Assembly: GCA_900550095.1 (NCBI GenBank)
Contig: URRG01000110.1
Coordinates: forward strand, 1 to 7,311
Reading direction: 5' to 3'
Length of the DNA stretch: 7,311 bases
Source: an uncultured Oscillospiraceae bacterium
GTDB taxonomy: Bacteria; Bacillota; Clostridia; Oscillospirales; Acutalibacteraceae
The notes beneath the pieces are model-generated. The model was given only the letters and a program-made list of their open reading frames with translations. It was not told where the DNA came from and did no database searches. Made by a program: the position numbers and the translations under genes. Below are positions 5,705 to 7,311 of the stretch, in pieces (position 1 is the first letter of the stretch; every line of letters begins with the position of its first letter).

Positions 5705-6943
5705 TCAGAGATTCACCGAAAGCCTTCTGGGGCCTCCGCCGCCGGCATAAAAGCTTGGGCGGAGGATCTCCCGGTTCACGGTTTTCTCACAGCCCTCCGT
5801 TTTCACTGTGATGTCATAGCTCCCGAAAAACAGGCGCGTCCGGCAAATCCCGCCGGAACCGGTGGAAAGATCCGCGTCCGTATGCCATTCCCGGTGGATC
5901 AGATCATACAGCGCATGGTATGCGGGCTTCGGGCTCAGGTCGTCGTTTAAAAGGCCCGCGGGCGCCCCCAGCCACCGATGGTTTACAAAGTCGAACCAGG
6001 AAAGAGCCTCTACCGCCGGGTGGCTGAACACAAGGGTGTAGAAGTCCCGCGCGAAATCCGCCTGCCAGTAGAGATCCTCTTCCGTTTCAGAATACCGGTT
6101 TTCCGCGCCGGAAGTATAAGACATGTCACCAATAGGCTTCCCGCTGCATATGGAACACTCCGGGAAATGGATAGGCCAGCCGAACTCCGCAGCCCTGTCC
6201 AAAACGCGCAGGGTCTCCTCCGGCGTCCAGATATCCCGGTGCATATGGCTCTGGATGCCCAGAATATCGATATCCGCATCCTTTTCCCGCAGCTGCCGGA
6301 GAAAATCAAAGTATTCCTCGCTGTGGACGTTCCAATCCCCGTAGAGGAGCTTGGCGTCCGGCCTCCAGGCCCGCACAAGGCCTGCCCCAAATTTGATGGC
6401 CTCAACAGGGCCTTTGCGTCTGACCCAGCGGGAGACGGGATTATTGAACCGGTCGTTCACGGTGGTTTCGTTGGCAAGGTCAAAAAAATCGAACCTATCC
6501 CCATATCGGGCCATCAGATGATCGATCCGCCGGATATACTCCTCCTCCACCGTTTCGTCCGTGACCCAAGCGGGGCATATTTCGTGCCAGATCAGGGCGT
6601 GCAGCTTCTTTTTCAGGCGGTTCTCCTCCGCCCATCTGACCAGCTCCCCCGTATAGGGCTCGTTGTATTCTCCCCGTTTCGGTTCGTACCAGGCCCAATG
6701 ATAGGGAACCATGGTGTAGTTCATAAGCTTTGTAAAATGCTCCGTGAACGCCTTCTCCCCCGCGGGGCTTCCCAGCGTTCCATGGGCGTAGCTGACAGCG
6801 CCGAAAAGAAATTGGTGGCTTTTCATGCGGAAATGCACCTCCGCATTTTCCACCGGCTTCCCGTCCCGCAAAACGGTCAGCTCCACATCCTTCATGCGCA
6901 CCTCCCGGATGCGCCGTTTCGCCTGGCGGACACTCTCGCTCAA
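5705..6943 (-). CDS. Atypical GH10-family glycoside hydrolase
   Basis: Cytoplasmic retaining hydrolase of the GH10 fold; the substrate is not determined. The protein is 412 residues with no signal peptide. An N-terminal helix and short beta domain (residues 1-50, RDGKPVENAEV then HQFLFGA) precede the barrel, an arrangement seen in a divergent GH10 group. Further landmarks are: YHWAWYEPKRGEY (81-93); HALIWHEICPAW (115-126); the probable acid/base in FDLANET (Glu159); GIQSHMH (229-235); the probable nucleophile in IHFPECS (Glu262), where classical xylanases have ITELD; and SWFDFVNHRWLGAPAGLL then PKPAYHAL. The start chosen is TTG at 6943, preceded by AAGGAGG with a 9-nt spacer, because it keeps the helix before the beta domain; ATG at 6895 also has a good site (GGGAGG, 5-nt spacer). 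It starts 19 nt after the GH78 stop, so the two probably form one operon. True xylanase activity should not be assumed. Confidence 0.88.
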   Translation of the reverse strand: MSESVRQAKRRIREVRMKDVELTVLRDGKPVENAEVHFRMKSHQFLFGAVSYAHGTLGSPAGEKAFTEHFTKLMNYTMVPYHWAWYEPKRGEYNEPYTGELVRWAEENRLKKKLHALIWHEICPAWVTDETVEEEYIRRIDHLMARYGDRFDFFDLANETTVNDRFNNPVSRWVRRKGPVEAIKFGAGLVRAWRPDAKLLYGDWNVHSEEYFDFLRQLREKDADIDILGIQSHMHRDIWTPEETLRVLDRAAEFGWPIHFPECSICSGKPIGDMSYTSGAENRYSETEEDLYWQADFARDFYTLVFSHPAVEALSWFDFVNHRWLGAPAGLLNDDLSPKPAYHALYDLIHREWHTDADLSTGSGGICRTRLFFGSYDITVKTEGCEKTVNREILRPSFYAGGGGPRRLSVNL

Positions 6944-6952
6944 AAGCTTCCC

Positions 6953-6959
6953 CCTCCTT
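6953..6959 (-). promoter_or_regulatory. Ribosome binding site for the GH10-like TTG start
   Basis: AAGGAGG on the minus strand lies within the 19-nt gap after the GH78 stop, 9 nt before TTG at 6943. Its placement between the genes favours the TTG. The competing site, GGGAGG at 6901-6906 before ATG 6895, is also usable. Confidence 0.65.
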
Positions 6960-6962
6960 CCG

Positions 6963-7311
6963 TCACCGGGACGCGGCGCGGAAGGTATGGACACCCGCCG
7001 GGATCCTGCATTCCCACTTTCCGCTCTTTTTTTCCATGGGGCCGCTCCACTCAAAATCCCCGGGCAGCCGTACCACGGCGCGGCTGTTGTAGGGGACCTT
7101 CACGGTAAGCGTCAGGCCGTCCCGGTCCCTCTGCCAGGAGACAGCCGCCTTGCCCTTGACGGTCTCAAGGCTGGCCTCAGCTCTGTCCAGCTCCTTGGGG
7201 AACACGGGCTCCACCGCGAATGCGGAGAAGCCGGGGCCCTCCTCCAGCGTGCGCAGGCCGCAGAGATGCTTGTAAAACCACACGCTCACAACGGCGTTCA
7301 TCGGATGGTTC
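6963..7311 (-). CDS. GH78 alpha-L-rhamnosidase, C-terminal fragment (start outside window)
   Basis: Inverting hydrolase that removes terminal alpha-L-rhamnose from plant polysaccharides or glycosides. About 115 residues are visible and the frame is open to the right edge. It begins NHPMNAVVSVWFYKHLCGLR, equivalent to the 'NHyafGavseWly' segment ending the six-hairpin barrel of GH78. GPGFSAFAVEPVFPKEL, ASLETVKGKAAVSW, and LTVKVPYNSRAVVRLPG then follow, the order of the C-terminal beta-sandwich in this family. The stop is at 6963. The catalytic residues lie outside the window, so activity cannot be judged. The atypical GH10 gene follows 19 nt later on the same strand, so this gene leads or precedes it in an operon whose promoter is not in the window. 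Confidence 0.85.
   Translation of the reverse strand, partial: NHPMNAVVSVWFYKHLCGLRTLEEGPGFSAFAVEPVFPKELDRAEASLETVKGKAAVSWQRDRDGLTLTVKVPYNSRAVVRLPGDFEWSGPMEKKSGKWECRIPAGVHTFRAASR

Noticed and set aside
4706..5950. Long open frame on the plus strand across spoVAD, the gap and the GH10-like 3' end (414 codons)
   Set aside because: It overlaps two well-supported minus-strand genes, crosses strong hairpins, and its translation is low-complexity and Arg/Pro-rich, typical of an antisense shadow.
6944..7054. N-terminal extension of the GH10-like frame to an ATG at 7054
   Set aside because: It overlaps the GH78 C-terminal coding sequence, and its translation is Arg/Gly/Pro-rich without family resemblance.
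5978..7108. Plus-strand open frame opposite the GH10-like gene (376 codons)
   Set aside because: Antisense to a gene with clear glycoside hydrolase motifs; no domain is recognisable in the plus-strand translation.
1..7311. CRISPR array, insertion sequence, tRNA, rRNA or attachment site
   Set aside because: I saw no regularly spaced repeats, transposase motifs, terminal inverted repeats or tRNA-like cloverleaf on either strand.

Overview
The window most likely comes from a spore-forming, plant-glycan-degrading Firmicute of the class Clostridia, probably a Lachnospiraceae member of a gut or similar community. This rests on three things: a full-length SpoVAD-family sporulation gene, glycoside hydrolases without signal peptides (xylan breakdown inside the cell), and a phosphohexomutase with the 'TASHxPFNRNGLKFF' and 'DTDVDR' motif style. 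The DNA is moderately GC-rich and Shine-Dalgarno sites are strong (GGAGG type). The species cannot be named from the sequence alone.

Layout, left to right. (1) 1-1274, plus strand: the 3' part of a phosphomannomutase/phosphoglucomutase gene that enters from outside the window. (2) 1319-1360: a hairpin between two convergent genes, probably a shared terminator. (3) 1375-3919, minus strand: a two-gene xylan unit. A cytoplasmic GH10 endo-xylanase (2930-3919) is read first, followed 25 nt later by a GH39 beta-xylosidase (1375-2904, TTG start). A near-consensus SigA promoter (TTGAAA-17-TATACT) precedes it, with a weak CcpA (cre)-like site at the transcription start. (4) 4046-4085: a terminator separating this unit from the next. 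(5) 4103-5125, minus strand: spoVAD, without its usual spoVAC and spoVAE neighbours. A match to the SigG (forespore) promoter consensus lies upstream at 5365-5394, and an unexplained coding-like stretch sits between promoter and gene. (6) 5126-5704: about 580 bases without a confident gene, holding the SigG-like promoter and several hairpins. (7) 5705-7311, minus strand: a second two-gene unit. The end of a GH78 alpha-L-rhamnosidase gene (entering from the right edge) is followed 19 nt later by an atypical GH10-family enzyme (TTG start).

How the genes work together (inference). The GH10/GH39 pair can finish xylan breakdown in the cytoplasm: the GH10 shortens imported xylo-oligosaccharides and the GH39 releases xylose. 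The GH78/GH10-like pair probably removes rhamnose and then cleaves the underlying backbone or aglycone linkage of a plant glycan or glycoside; the substrate is unknown. The spoVAD gene is functionally unrelated (dipicolinic acid uptake into the spore) and seems to be an independently transcribed insert between the two carbohydrate units. No transporter or regulator gene is visible. I see no mobile element, CRISPR array, tRNA or rRNA, and nothing here that is clearly a new biological system. The best leads are the atypical GH10 paired with GH78, and the orphan spoVAD with its SigG-like promoter and extended reading frame.
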